Positions 44,513-54,070 of a stretch of DNA of 64,000 bases are shown here, piece after piece; the first letter of the stretch is position 1, and each line of letters starts with the position of its first letter. The stretch comes from Clostridia bacterium (GTDB lineage Bacteria > Bacillota > Clostridia > Christensenellales > CAG-138), in contig JAUNBP010000005.1 of assembly GCA_030526995.1 (NCBI GenBank), positions 1 through 64,000 of the forward strand. The letters run 5' to 3'. The translations under genes were made by a program, and so were the position numbers. The notes below the pieces were generated by a model that worked only from the letters and a program-made list of their open reading frames with translations, was not told the DNA's origin and did no database searches.

Positions 44513-44540
44513 TCCAATTCCTCCCGAATATAAAAATTTT

Positions 44541-44866
44541 TGAGTAAGCCGTAAGCCGAGTTCTGTCGAGGACGATTATCTGTCTTGACCGAATGTTGCC
44601 ATGCGGTTCATGCGATTACAAGGAGCGTAGCGGGACGCTATTTATTGCTCCCAATTCAATCTTGCACCGAGTGGGGTTTACAGGCCCGACAAGTCGCCAT
44701 GTCGTCGGTGAGCTCTTACCTCGCCTTTCCATCCTTACCGCAAATGCGGCGGTTTATTTCTGTTGCACTGTCCTTGGAGTCGCCTCCACCGGGTGTTACC
44801 CGGCACTCTTCCCTGTGGTGCTCGGACTTTCCTCACCCTTGCGGGCGCAATCGTCTGACTTACTCA
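44541..44866 (-). ncRNA. rnpB: RNase P RNA (bacterial)
   Basis: Catalytic RNA that matures tRNA 5' ends. On the minus strand it opens TGAGTAAGTCAG and closes CTTACTCA, which pair as P1. The universally conserved GAGGAAAGTCCGAGC block near the 5' end and ACAGAACTCGGCTTA near the 3' end are both present, with GGTAAACCC-like and GTAAGGATGGAAAGG cores. The approximate length is 326 nt. Its 5' end lies a few bases after the stop codon of the upstream protein gene. Confidence 0.93.
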
Positions 44867-44871
44867 AAAAA

Positions 44872-44900
44872 ACTATTTCATGTACAAAAGCCTTCCGCAA
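44872..44900 (-). promoter_or_regulatory. Candidate rnpB promoter inside the upstream gene
   Basis: Minus strand TTGCGG (44900-44895), 17 nt, AATAGT (44877-44872), predicting a start near 44865, matching the P1 boundary. The -10 box spans the stop codon of the zinc-ribbon gene. Confidence 0.4.
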
Positions 44901-45589
44901 TTCTCACATTCTGCAATTGCGTCCGGCGAGCTGAGCTTGCTCAAGGTTACCGTGGGCAGGGACATGTTGCAGCCGCTGCACTTGGAGTTAATCACGTTGA
45001 CAAGGGGGTTGGGATGGTGCGCCCTTGCCCGCTTGTACCGCTTCATCATATCGGCATCAACAGCCTTTGCAAGCTCCTTCATTTCGGCTGTGCATCTTTC
45101 AATCGCCTCTGCGCTCGACCTTCTCTCCTCGTCGCAGACTATGCGCAGCGCATCGTATTCCTTTTTGACCTTGGATGCAATCTGGCGGGTGCGCTGGTAG
45201 TTCTCCTTAATCTTTTCGAGCCGAGGTTGAAGCGACTTTGCCTCCTTTTCGATTGCGCTGCCCTCCTTGCTCAGCTTTTCAATATCCTTGCGAAGCTCCA
45301 CCATCTCCTCGCCCGTGCTCTCCTCGTCCTGCTTCAAATTGTCAAGCTCGGCACTCTCAAGCTCAAGCCGCCTTGCAAGCGCCTCGCCCTGCGCACTCAG
45401 GCGCAGAAGCACAGCCGCAATCGACTCCAGCTCCTCGGTCTGCTCGGCAATCGCCGCCTGCTGGTCCTTCAAAACCTTGTGCATCTTAGCAAGCCTCTGC
45501 CTGTTCTCGGTCTTTTTCAAGGCAAGCTCGAGCCGCTGATTCTCTAAATCGGCTTGCTGATATTCCAAAAGAGCTTCTATCCTACTCAT
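44873..45589 (-). CDS. Coiled-coil protein with C4 zinc ribbon
   Basis: A 238-aa protein of the COG1579 type. Residues 1-180 are heptad-rich coiled coil (LAKMHKVLKDQQAAIAEQTE and KEYDALRIVCDEERRS); the C-terminus has CSGCNMSL and CENCGRLLY, a C4 zinc ribbon. Family role is uncertain; a nucleic-acid or translation link has been suggested for relatives. I start at ATG 45589 with GGAGG five bases before; ATG 45604 is possible. It overlaps the Nif3-like gene by 8 bases. Confidence 0.85.
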   Translation of the reverse strand: MSRIEALLEYQQADLENQRLELALKKTENRQRLAKMHKVLKDQQAAIAEQTEELESIAAVLLRLSAQGEALARRLELESAELDNLKQDEESTGEEMVELRKDIEKLSKEGSAIEKEAKSLQPRLEKIKENYQRTRQIASKVKKEYDALRIVCDEERRSSAEAIERCTAEMKELAKAVDADMMKRYKRARAHHPNPLVNVINSKCSGCNMSLPTVTLSKLSSPDAIAECENCGRLLYMK

Positions 45590-46364
45590 CTTCTCCTCCG
45601 CCATAGCACTTTAGGGCTACTTTAATATTTCGACTTGGATAATATTGTACCTCATTTTTCTCCATCTGTAAACGGGAAATTAAAGATTCCATGACAATTG
45701 CTTCGGTTTCGTAATGCCCGCAGACTATTAGTTTGAGCCCGAGCGTGTTCGCTTCAATGCCCTGCCCGTACTTTGCCTCTCCCGTGATGAAGGTGTCCGC
45801 CCCCGCCTTCCATGCCGCAAACACGTCGCTGCCGCCGCTGCCGCCAATCACGGCTACCCGATTTACAGCCGCATCCAAGTCCCCGCAGTACCTGCAATTG
45901 CAGCCAAGCTCCCTCTCGCATCTTTCGATGAGCTGCTTTAAGGTGCAGCCCGCTTCCGCATAGCCTATCCTGCCCAGCTTGTCGGGCTCGAGCGGACTTA
46001 CCTCCTTAAGCCCCACCCGCTCTGCAAGCACGTCGTTGACCCCTCCGTGAACTGCATCGAGGTTCGTATGCGCCGCAAACATGGCAATCCCGTTGCGGGC
46101 AAGGATGTAGGGGGCTGCGGTATCGGCGTTGTCGGGTCTGAAAAACGACACCGGCCTAAAGAACAGCGGATGATGGCACAGCACCAAGTCTGCGCCCGTT
46201 TGCACCGCCTCCCTTGCAACGTCCACGGTGCAGTCCAGCGCCACCAACACCTTTTTTATCTCCTCTCGGTCGGTTCCGACTAAGAGTCCCACGTTGTCGC
46301 CTTCCATGGCATAGGCCTTGGGCACTATGCGCTCCATCATGTCCAAAAAATCATACAGTTTCAT
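45582..46364 (-). CDS. Nif3-like dinuclear metal centre protein
   Basis: A 260-aa member of the Nif3/YqfO family, hexameric proteins with a two-metal site and of uncertain function, reported with GTP cyclohydrolase-like features in some species. Metal ligands are visible in LCHHPLFFRPV, AAHTNLDAVHGGVN and the C-terminal CGHYETE. Overlaps trmK by 14 bases, the usual trmK-nif3 pairing in Firmicutes. Confidence 0.93.
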   Translation of the reverse strand: MKLYDFLDMMERIVPKAYAMEGDNVGLLVGTDREEIKKVLVALDCTVDVAREAVQTGADLVLCHHPLFFRPVSFFRPDNADTAAPYILARNGIAMFAAHTNLDAVHGGVNDVLAERVGLKEVSPLEPDKLGRIGYAEAGCTLKQLIERCERELGCNCRYCGDLDAAVNRVAVIGGSGGSDVFAAWKAGADTFITGEAKYGQGIEANTLGLKLIVCGHYETEAIVMESLISRLQMEKNEVQYYPSRNIKVALKCYGGGEDE

Positions 46365-47073
46365 ATCTGTCCTCCCAAAGTTTCAGTATCGTTTTCATGT
46401 CGTTCAGCCGTTTTTTAAGCTCCTCCTCGCCGTAGGTTCCCAATGCCTCTCGGCACTGCTTTTCGTACTGCTCGATTCGCTCGCAAACGTAGTCCTTGTA
46501 CCATCGTTCCCGCTTTTCAAGCGAGATGTAGCCCAGTTCATAGCAGTCCACAGGCCAGCCCGCCATGGGCTTTTGCGGCTCCTTATCGGCGGTTATCGAA
46601 AGCACCTGATAGTACCTTCGCCCCTCCTTGACTATCCTGTCCTCCTCTATGCAAAGGCCTTTTTCATGGAGGTATCTTCTAAGCTCCGCCTGCCCCCGCA
46701 TAGGCTGAAGCACCGCACGCCTTGCGCCGTTTAGGGGCGTTTTGCACCCGTCCAAAATCCTTGCTATGAGCTGCCCGCCCATGCCGAGGATGAGCACAGC
46801 CTCGCACTCCCCCTCCCCAATCGCCTCAAAGCCGTTCCCCTGCCTAAGCTCCATCCTCTCCGCCAAGCCCAAATAGCTTGCGAGCCGCTCCGCCTTCTTC
46901 AGCGAGGGCAGGCTTATGTCGGTGGCGATGACCTTCCTGCATAGTCCCATTTGCAAAATCGCCGCCGCCACCCTTCCGTGGTCGCAGCCGATATCCGCCG
47001 CACGGTCGCAGCCTCCTAACAGCTCCACGGCGGTTTGAAGCCTCAATGACAACTGTATGCCCCGCCTCGCCAT
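46351..47073 (-). CDS. trmK: tRNA (adenine22-N1)-methyltransferase
   Basis: SAM enzyme methylating A22 in the tRNA D-loop, 240 aa. AADIGCDHGRVAAAIL is the SAM loop and LILGMGGQLIARIL the catalytic NPPY-equivalent region; the C-terminal coiled coil is typical. It follows mnmA by one base, placing two tRNA modification genes together. Confidence 0.94.
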   Translation of the reverse strand: MARRGIQLSLRLQTAVELLGGCDRAADIGCDHGRVAAAILQMGLCRKVIATDISLPSLKKAERLASYLGLAERMELRQGNGFEAIGEGECEAVLILGMGGQLIARILDGCKTPLNGARRAVLQPMRGQAELRRYLHEKGLCIEEDRIVKEGRRYYQVLSITADKEPQKPMAGWPVDCYELGYISLEKRERWYKDYVCERIEQYEKQCREALGTYGEEELKKRLNDMKTILKLWEDRYETV

Positions 47074-47074
47074 G

Positions 47075-48228
<1,154 letters not shown>

Positions 48229-48267
48229 ACAAATGAAATGCTTAACTCATCATTTGCAAATTATGAC

Positions 48268-48471
48268 TTAGCAGCCACAGGTGCGGGTTGTCGTGTTGCA
48301 GCCGCAGCCACAGCCGCAGCTTCCGTTGTCCTCGCCGCCGCAATACTTGCTGAGCAGCAAAAGCCATATGAGAGTATCGCATCCACAGCCGCAGCCGTTG
48401 TCGTTGTCACCGAGAACGAGCAGCAGCACGAGAATCCACATTAAATTTGAACCGTTGGAATTGCAAAACAT
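48268..48471 (-). CDS. Cys/Gly-rich micro-protein
   Basis: A 67-aa frame with AGGAGG 11 nt before ATG 48471. It alternates hydrophobic runs (MWILVLLLVLG and LIWLLLLS) with Cys-Gly runs (NGCGCGC, GSCGCGCGC, RTCGC); 11 of 67 residues are Cys. The pattern resembles short clostridial proteins labelled chorion-class high-cysteine proteins, whose function is unknown; a spore-coat or metal-binding role is conceivable. The Cys-Gly codons make the DNA repetitive, so a chance frame is possible, but the ribosome site and following terminator favour a real gene. Confidence 0.6.
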   Translation of the reverse strand: MFCNSNGSNLMWILVLLLVLGDNDNGCGCGCDTLIWLLLLSKYCGGEDNGSCGCGCGCNTTTRTCGC

Positions 48472-48582
48472 TGTAAAAGGTTCCTCCTAACATAATTTCG
48501 ATTGCAAGCATCGATACTGCATAATACGCAAATCTCAGCATATGTGTGCCACTTAAAAAAACGGTTTTTAGGGGCGCAGGGC

Positions 48583-48611
48583 TTGACAAATTCTTTAATC
48601 TGCTGAATAAT
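48583..48611 (+). promoter_or_regulatory. Promoter for glyS-recD2-comFC
   Basis: Perfect TTGACA (48583-48588), 17 nt, AATAAT (48606-48611). The leader to the ATG at 48639 is about 21 nt, so no T-box precedes this synthetase. Confidence 0.6.
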
Positions 48612-48638
48612 GATATGAATACTCTGGAGGCAATAATT

Positions 48639-50015
48639 ATGGCTACAAAAGCAACTATGGAAAAAATCGTATCCCTGTGCAAGTCCCGCGGCTTCATCTT
48701 TGCGGGCAGCGAAATCTATGGGGGTCTCAGCAACACTTGGGACTACGGCCCGCTCGGGGTTGAGTTCAAAAACAACGTCAAAAAGGCATGGTGGAGAAAG
48801 TTCGTGCAGGAAAGTCCCTACAACGTCGGCATGGACGCCGCCATCCTGATGAATCCCCAAACGTGGGTGGCTTCGGGTCACGTTGGCAGCTTTTCCGACC
48901 CGCTTATGGACTGCAAGGCTTGCAAGGCGAGGTTTAGGGCGGACAAGCTGATTGAGGACTTTAATCCCGACCTTCACCCCGACGGATGGAGCAACGCCGA
49001 GATGGAGGACTTTATCCAAAAAAACGGCATCGTCTGCCCCGAATGCGGCTCAAAGGACTTTACCTCTATCCGCAAGTTCAACCTGATGTTCAAGACCTTC
49101 CAAGGCGTTACCGAGGATAGCAGCTCCGAGCTGTTTTTACGTCCCGAGACCGCACAGGGCATATTTGTAAACTTCAAAAACGTTCAGCGCACGACCCGCA
49201 AAAAGATTCCGTTCGGCATCTGTCAGGTGGGCAAGGCATTTAGAAACGAGATTACGCCCGGCAACTTTACCTTCCGCACGAGGGAGTTTGAGCAGATGGA
49301 ATGCGAGTTCTTCTGCGAACCCGGCACCGACTTGAAATGGTACGAGTACTGGAAGGACACTTGCAAAAACTTTTTGCTTGCGCTCGGTCTTAAGGAGGAG
49401 AACATCCAGATGCGGGAGCACGACAAGGAGGAGCTTTCCTTTTACAGCAACGGAACTACCGACATCGAATACCTCTTCCCCTTCGGCTGGGGCGAATTGT
49501 GGGGCATTGCCGACCGCACCGATTTCGATCTCAAGGCTCATGCCTCTTGCAGCGGCGAGAACTTTGAGTATCAGGACCCCTACACCAACGAGAAGTACGT
49601 GCCCTTCTGCATAGAGCCTTCGCTCGGCGCCGACCGTGCCGCCCTTGCCTTCCTCTGCGACGCCTACGACGAGCAGGAACTCGAGGGGGGCGACGTTAGA
49701 ACCGTCCTGCATCTGCACCCTGCGCTTGCGCCCTACAAGGCTGCAATCCTTCCGCTGTCCAAAAAGCTCGCCGAGCCCGCTCAAAAGCTCTACTGCGAGC
49801 TGTCCAAAAAGTTCATGGTGGACTACGATGAGACCGGCTCCATAGGCAAGCGTTATCGCCGCGAGGATGAGATTGGAACCCCGCTTTGCATAACCGTGGA
49901 CTTTGAGACCTTGGAGGACAACTGCGTCACCATTCGAGACCGTGACACTATGGAGCAGGTTCGGGTTCCGATATCCGAGATTGAGTCCCACATCGGTGAA
50001 AAGCTGAACTTTTAA
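48639..50015 (+). CDS. glyS: Glycyl-tRNA synthetase, dimeric type
   Basis: Class II synthetase of 458 aa, the single-chain homodimeric form. [20 protein letters not shown] holds motif-1 context, [18 protein letters not shown] motif 2 and [15 protein letters not shown] motif 3. I start at ATG 48639, 8 nt after GGAGG, not at an upstream in-frame ATG within the promoter region. The stop overlaps the recD2 ATG (TAATG). Confidence 0.97.
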   Translation: MATKATMEKIVSLCKSRGFIFAGSEIYGGLSNTWDYGPLGVEFKNNVKKAWWRKFVQESPYNVGMDAAILMNPQTWVASGHVGSFSDPLMDCKACKARFRADKLIEDFNPDLHPDGWSNAEMEDFIQKNGIVCPECGSKDFTSIRKFNLMFKTFQGVTEDSSSELFLRPETAQGIFVNFKNVQRTTRKKIPFGICQVGKAFRNEITPGNFTFRTREFEQMECEFFCEPGTDLKWYEYWKDTCKNFLLALGLKEENIQMREHDKEELSFYSNGTTDIEYLFPFGWGELWGIADRTDFDLKAHASCSGENFEYQDPYTNEKYVPFCIEPSLGADRAALAFLCDAYDEQELEGGDVRTVLHLHPALAPYKAAILPLSKKLAEPAQKLYCELSKKFMVDYDETGSIGKRYRREDEIGTPLCITVDFETLEDNCVTIRDRDTMEQVRVPISEIESHIGEKLNF

Positions 50016-52210
50016 TGGAGTATCAGGGGCTTATCGAATCGATAATATACCGCAATGCCGAAAACGGCTACACCGTTTTGAAGGTGGAGTCCCCGGACGG
50101 GGAACTCATGGCCGTCAACGGCATCCTGCCCCTTTGCAACGTTGGAGAACAGGTCTCCTTTAAGGGTGAGATACGAATCCACCCCAAGTACGGCCGCCAG
50201 TTCTCCGCCACCTCCTACACCGTTATTGCGCCCTCGTCCCTGCGCTCGCTCGAAGCCTACCTAAAAAGCGGAGCCATAAAGGGCATCGGTCCCTCGCTTG
50301 CAAGTGCAATTGTCGAGCATTTCGGCATGGACACGATGCGTATCATGGACGAGGAGCCCGAGCGCCTCACCGAAATTTCGGGCATAGGGAAGAAGAAGTA
50401 CCGTGCCATAATCGATTCCTACAGGGAGAGTAAGACGATGCGGGAGATCTTTCTCTCCCTCGAACCCTACGGCGTAACCTTTAACCAAGCCTTCAAGCTC
50501 TACAAGATTTACGGCGACTACTGCCTTGCCAAGCTCCAAGAGAACCCCTACTGCATGATAGAGGACGTGGAGGGCATTGGCTTTATCACCGCCGACAGGA
50601 TAGCAAGAAACATTGCGGGCTTTGAAAGCGATTCCCTCTCTCGAATATGCTGCGGCATAACCTTCGCCTTGGAGGACTCCAAGCGAGAGTACGGGCATAC
50701 CTTTCTGCCCCGTGAGAAGCTCGCGGAAAAATCGCTCTCGCTGCTCGGCGTGTCCCAAGAGGCAATCTCGGATGCTATAGACTTCATGCTCGACGGGCTC
50801 GACCTTGTCGAGAGAAGGGTGGGCGAGTTTGAGGGCATATTTCTGCCCAGTCTCGACCGCATGGAGGAACGGGTGGCGCAAGCCCTTGTAAACCGACCCT
50901 CCGCCGTGCTGCAAAACCGTCTCTGGGATATCTCAAAGTACGAGCGGGAATTGGACCTCTCCCTCTCCGAGGAACAGCGTTATGCAATTTCGGAATCGCT
51001 TTCGGGCAAGAACCTTGTGATAACCGGCGGCCCCGGCACCGGAAAAACCACGATAGTCCGCTTCCTCGTTCACGCCTTTGAGGACGCCGATATCAAGGTC
51101 ATGCTGACTGCCCCCACGGGACGGGCAGCCAAGCGGCTTTCGGAGGCCACCGATAGGGAGGCAAAGACGATTCATCGCCTGTTGGAATACAACCCCAACG
51201 AGGGCTTTGGAAGGAATAGGGACAACCCCCTTGAGACCGACGTTATCATCATCGATGAGATGTCCATGGTGGAGCTGCCGCTTATGAACGCCGTCTTGCA
51301 GGCCCTTCCCAAAAGGGCGCAGCTCGTCCTTATAGGCGACTGCGACCAGCTCCCGCCCGTAGGCTGCGGCGATGTTTTCAAGGATATAATCGAAAGCGAG
51401 GTCTTTTCGGTCATATACCTTCGGGAAATATTCCGTCAGGCAAGCCGAAGCAGAATCATAACCAACGCCCACCTCATAAACCGAGGCGAGCTGCCCATAT
51501 TGAACGAGGCGGACTCTGACTTTGTGTTTGAGCCCTGCTACTCCCAGACCGAGGTCATAGACAGGCTGCTCTCGTTTTGCAAGCTGCAAAGCGGACCCAA
51601 CCAGCACGGCATTTTAAGTATGCAGGTGCTGTCCCCGATAAAAAAGGGGCTCCTCGGCGTGCACAACCTCAATAAGGTCTTGCAGGCTGCATTAAATCCC
51701 CCTCACGGCAGCAAAAAGGAGCATATTTCGGGCGAAAGCATCTTTCGCGAGGGCGACAAGGTTATGCAGATAAAGAACAACTACCGCCTCGAATGGAAGC
51801 AGTTTTCCTCCTCATCGCTCGGCTCTGCGGAGGGCGAGGGCGTTTTCAACGGCGACTTGGGCACGGTGTATGGTATCAACAACGAGTCCCGCCTTATGAC
51901 GGTAATCTTTGACGACGGGAGGGTTGCAGACTATGACTTTACCCAGCTTGACGAGTTGAGCCTTGCCTACTGCATATCCATCCACAAGAGCCAAGGCTGC
52001 GAATACGATGTTGTAGCCCTGCCCCTGCTTGGCGGCTCGCCAATGTTTCTGACCCGAAACCTGCTTTACACCGCCGTCACCCGAGCAAAGCGTCAGGTCT
52101 TTTGCATAGGCAGCGAACACGTTATCGCCTCCATGGTCAGAAACAACATTAAAAGGCGGCGCTTTACCTCCCTATCCCCCCGACTTTTGGAATATGCAAA
52201 CCCGACATGA
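50015..52210 (+). CDS. recD2: ATP-dependent DNA helicase RecD2
   Basis: SF1B 5'-3' helicase without RecBC partners, implicated in mismatch repair and fork maintenance. The 731-aa protein has an N-terminal OB-like region (NGYTVLKVESPDGELMAVNG), helix-hairpin-helix AIKGIGPSLASAIVEHFG, Walker A TGGPGTGKTTIV near residue 337, VIIDEMSMV, GDCDQLPPVGCGDVFKD and the C-terminal ISIHKSQGCEYD and YTAVTRAKRQV. Coupled to glyS and, by ATGA, to comFC. Confidence 0.96.
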   Translation: MEYQGLIESIIYRNAENGYTVLKVESPDGELMAVNGILPLCNVGEQVSFKGEIRIHPKYGRQFSATSYTVIAPSSLRSLEAYLKSGAIKGIGPSLASAIVEHFGMDTMRIMDEEPERLTEISGIGKKKYRAIIDSYRESKTMREIFLSLEPYGVTFNQAFKLYKIYGDYCLAKLQENPYCMIEDVEGIGFITADRIARNIAGFESDSLSRICCGITFALEDSKREYGHTFLPREKLAEKSLSLLGVSQEAISDAIDFMLDGLDLVERRVGEFEGIFLPSLDRMEERVAQALVNRPSAVLQNRLWDISKYERELDLSLSEEQRYAISESLSGKNLVITGGPGTGKTTIVRFLVHAFEDADIKVMLTAPTGRAAKRLSEATDREAKTIHRLLEYNPNEGFGRNRDNPLETDVIIIDEMSMVELPLMNAVLQALPKRAQLVLIGDCDQLPPVGCGDVFKDIIESEVFSVIYLREIFRQASRSRIITNAHLINRGELPILNEADSDFVFEPCYSQTEVIDRLLSFCKLQSGPNQHGILSMQVLSPIKKGLLGVHNLNKVLQAALNPPHGSKKEHISGESIFREGDKVMQIKNNYRLEWKQFSSSSLGSAEGEGVFNGDLGTVYGINNESRLMTVIFDDGRVADYDFTQLDELSLAYCISIHKSQGCEYDVVALPLLGGSPMFLTRNLLYTAVTRAKRQVFCIGSEHVIASMVRNNIKRRRFTSLSPRLLEYANPT

Positions 52211-52845
52211 ATAGGTTTGTGCAACTCTTGCGTGAGACGATAAGCCCCACAAATACGAGCTGCTACATCTGCGACGACGACGCCGTCGTGGGCGGGGACA
52301 AGCTCTGCGACACCTGCAGGGACAAGCTGCGGCTCTGCATAAATCCGCCCTCCTCCCCCTATCTCGACGGGAGTGATGCGGGGCTAATCTACACCTCGGA
52401 GCTGCATAGGCCCATGCACCGCTTCAAATACCGCGACCGCCTCGAATACGGTGCCTTCTTTTCGCAGTATATGCAAATCCCCTCGGACTGGGAAATAGAA
52501 CTAATCTGCCCCGTCCCCCTCCACCCTGTAAAGGAGCTTTTAAGAACCTACAACCAAAGCGAGGAGCTTGCAAAGTATGTGAGCGCAAGGGATAAAATCC
52601 CCTATTGCCGAGACCTTATCAGGCGGACGAGATACACCAAAACCCAAGCTCGGCGCACTACAAAGCAGCGTCAAAAGAACGTTCGGGGCGCATTTTTGGC
52701 GTCCAAGGAATGCAAGGGGCTGTCCGTCCTGCTCATAGATGATATCTTTACAACCGGAGCCACCCTGTCCGCCTGCGCAAAGGCACTGAAGAGTGCGGGA
52801 GCCGAAAGGGTGTACGCCCTCTGCGCCTGTCGTGCCGAAGGCTAA
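52207..52845 (+). CDS. ComF-family phosphoribosyltransferase-like protein
   Basis: A 212-aa ComFC homologue. The N-terminal zinc finger is CYICDDD...CDTCRDK and the PRPP loop VLLIDDIFTTGATLSACAKA. ComFC is needed for DNA uptake in Bacillus, but many non-competent bacteria keep it; the coupling with recD2 hints at DNA processing. It converges on spoIIID with a 4-base overlap. Confidence 0.92.
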   Translation: MNRFVQLLRETISPTNTSCYICDDDAVVGGDKLCDTCRDKLRLCINPPSSPYLDGSDAGLIYTSELHRPMHRFKYRDRLEYGAFFSQYMQIPSDWEIELICPVPLHPVKELLRTYNQSEELAKYVSARDKIPYCRDLIRRTRYTKTQARRTTKQRQKNVRGAFLASKECKGLSVLLIDDIFTTGATLSACAKALKSAGAERVYALCACRAEG

Positions 52846-53102
52846 TCCCGCCCGTCCTTCAGCCGCTTATACTTTTCGCAGGTTGCCTTCCCGCCCCGAA
52901 TATGCCGCTCCGCCTTGTTCGTATCCAAAATTCTGCGCACCTGAGCCGCCAAGGCGGGATTGCATCTTGCAAGTCTCGTCGTCACGTCCTTGTGAACCGT
53001 GGACTTGCTCGACTTTATTGCCTTTGCGGTGTCTCTCACGGTCGTGCCGTTCTCTATCATATAATGTGCCGCAAGATAAATTCTTTCTTCGGTATAATCC
53101 AC
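52842..53102 (-). CDS. spoIIID: Sporulation transcription factor SpoIIID
   Basis: Mother-cell regulator acting between sigma-E and sigma-K, 86 aa from a GTG at 53102. VRDTAKAIKSSKSTVHKDV is the HTH and TNKAERHIRGGKATCEKYK the conserved C-terminus. GGGGGT precedes the GTG; the longer frame from TTG 53132 would start inside the -10 box. Confidence 0.93.
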   Translation of the reverse strand: MDYTEERIYLAAHYMIENGTTVRDTAKAIKSSKSTVHKDVTTRLARCNPALAAQVRRILDTNKAERHIRGGKATCEKYKRLKDGRD

Positions 53103-53130
53103 AAAACAATACCCCCATGCATTTTGTAAC

Positions 53131-53160
53131 AATGTATGAGGGCAAGCCGTGATTTAATGA
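53131..53160 (-). promoter_or_regulatory. Sigma-E-type promoter for spoIIID
   Basis: Minus strand TCATTAA (53160-53154), 15 nt, CATACATT (53138-53131). The -10 matches the sigma-E consensus CATACAHT at every position; the -35 is partial. Sigma-E control of spoIIID is known in Bacillus. Confidence 0.6.
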
Positions 53161-53958
53161 CTAATACCGTTCAATATTAACCGAATTGATAAAATCCGCC
53201 CTTACCGAGTCCAAAAACCCGTTGGCAATCGCCTGAAAACCCGTGTCGGAGTCGCTGACAAAGTATTCAACCTTCCCCTCACCTGAGGGGGCGAGGTTCA
53301 AAAGCCTTTTTAAGTCCTTTGCAAGCGCAGTGCCGATATCGATAAAGGTAATCTCGGGGGCGAGCCTTTTTAACGTTTGCTTGTAAAACGGATAGTGGGT
53401 GCAGCCCATTATCACGGTGTCCACCCCGCTGTCTTTGAACTCGCTCAAATACCTCTTGCAAGCAAGCTCCACTATCTCGTCGTCGGGCGCATGGCCGTTT
53501 TCAATCAGGGGAACGAGCAGCGGGCAGGCAACGCCGTAGACCCTTGCATCCCCGTCCTTGGCTTTTATAGTCCGCATATAAGCCCCGCTCCTTATCGTTG
53601 CTATCGTTCCGATTATGCCTATGCTCCGAGTTTTCGTCGCTGCAATTGCGGCGTTGGCAGCCGATTCTATAACCCCGAATATCGGAAAATCCAACTCCGA
53701 TTTCAGGCTGTTTAGGGCTATTGCGCTGACCGTGCCGCAGGCTACGACTATCGCATCGACGTTTCTCGATTGCAAAAAGCGCACGTCCTGACGGGCATAG
53801 GCAAGGATGGTCTCATCCGAGCGGGAGCCGTAAGGCACCCTTGCCGTGTCCCCAAAGTAGCTTATCTCAAGCCCCCTGTTGTACTTACATATCTCATTTA
53901 GCACGGTGAGTCCGCCCAGTCCGCTGTCGAAAACACCCAAACGCCTAATCTCTTTCAA
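53161..53958 (-). CDS. murI: Glutamate racemase
   Basis: Supplies D-glutamate for peptidoglycan. The 265-aa protein has GVFDSGLGGLTVL and the two catalytic Cys, in VVACGTVSA and MGCTHYPFY. The usual ACNTAS is ACGTVS here, so the Asn next to the first Cys is replaced. TTG start behind AAGGAAAGGA. Confidence 0.93.
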   Translation of the reverse strand: MKEIRRLGVFDSGLGGLTVLNEICKYNRGLEISYFGDTARVPYGSRSDETILAYARQDVRFLQSRNVDAIVVACGTVSAIALNSLKSELDFPIFGVIESAANAAIAATKTRSIGIIGTIATIRSGAYMRTIKAKDGDARVYGVACPLLVPLIENGHAPDDEIVELACKRYLSEFKDSGVDTVIMGCTHYPFYKQTLKRLAPEITFIDIGTALAKDLKRLLNLAPSGEGKVEYFVSDSDTGFQAIANGFLDSVRADFINSVNIERY

Positions 53959-53986
53959 AGCAGCCGTCCTTTCCTTTTACCAACAC

Positions 53987-54015
53987 AGTATAGCTTATTT
54001 GTTGCGATTTTGCAA
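53987..54015 (-). promoter_or_regulatory. Promoter for murI
   Basis: Minus strand TTGCAA (54015-54010), 17 nt, TATACT (53992-53987). It is divergent from the malic-enzyme promoter. Confidence 0.5.
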
Positions 54016-54021
54016 CATTCA

Positions 54022-54050
54022 TTGCGAAAGCGCGACCGCCGTGATATAAT
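54022..54050 (+). promoter_or_regulatory. Promoter for the malic enzyme gene
   Basis: TTGCGA (54022-54027), 17 nt, perfect TATAAT (54045-54050). Confidence 0.55.
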
Positions 54051-54070
54051 TTTAGCAAGAGGTGATGGAA

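Noticed and set aside
44585..45547. A 320-codon plus-strand frame across the RNase P RNA and zinc-ribbon gene
   Set aside because: It runs antisense through a structural RNA and a well-supported coiled-coil gene.
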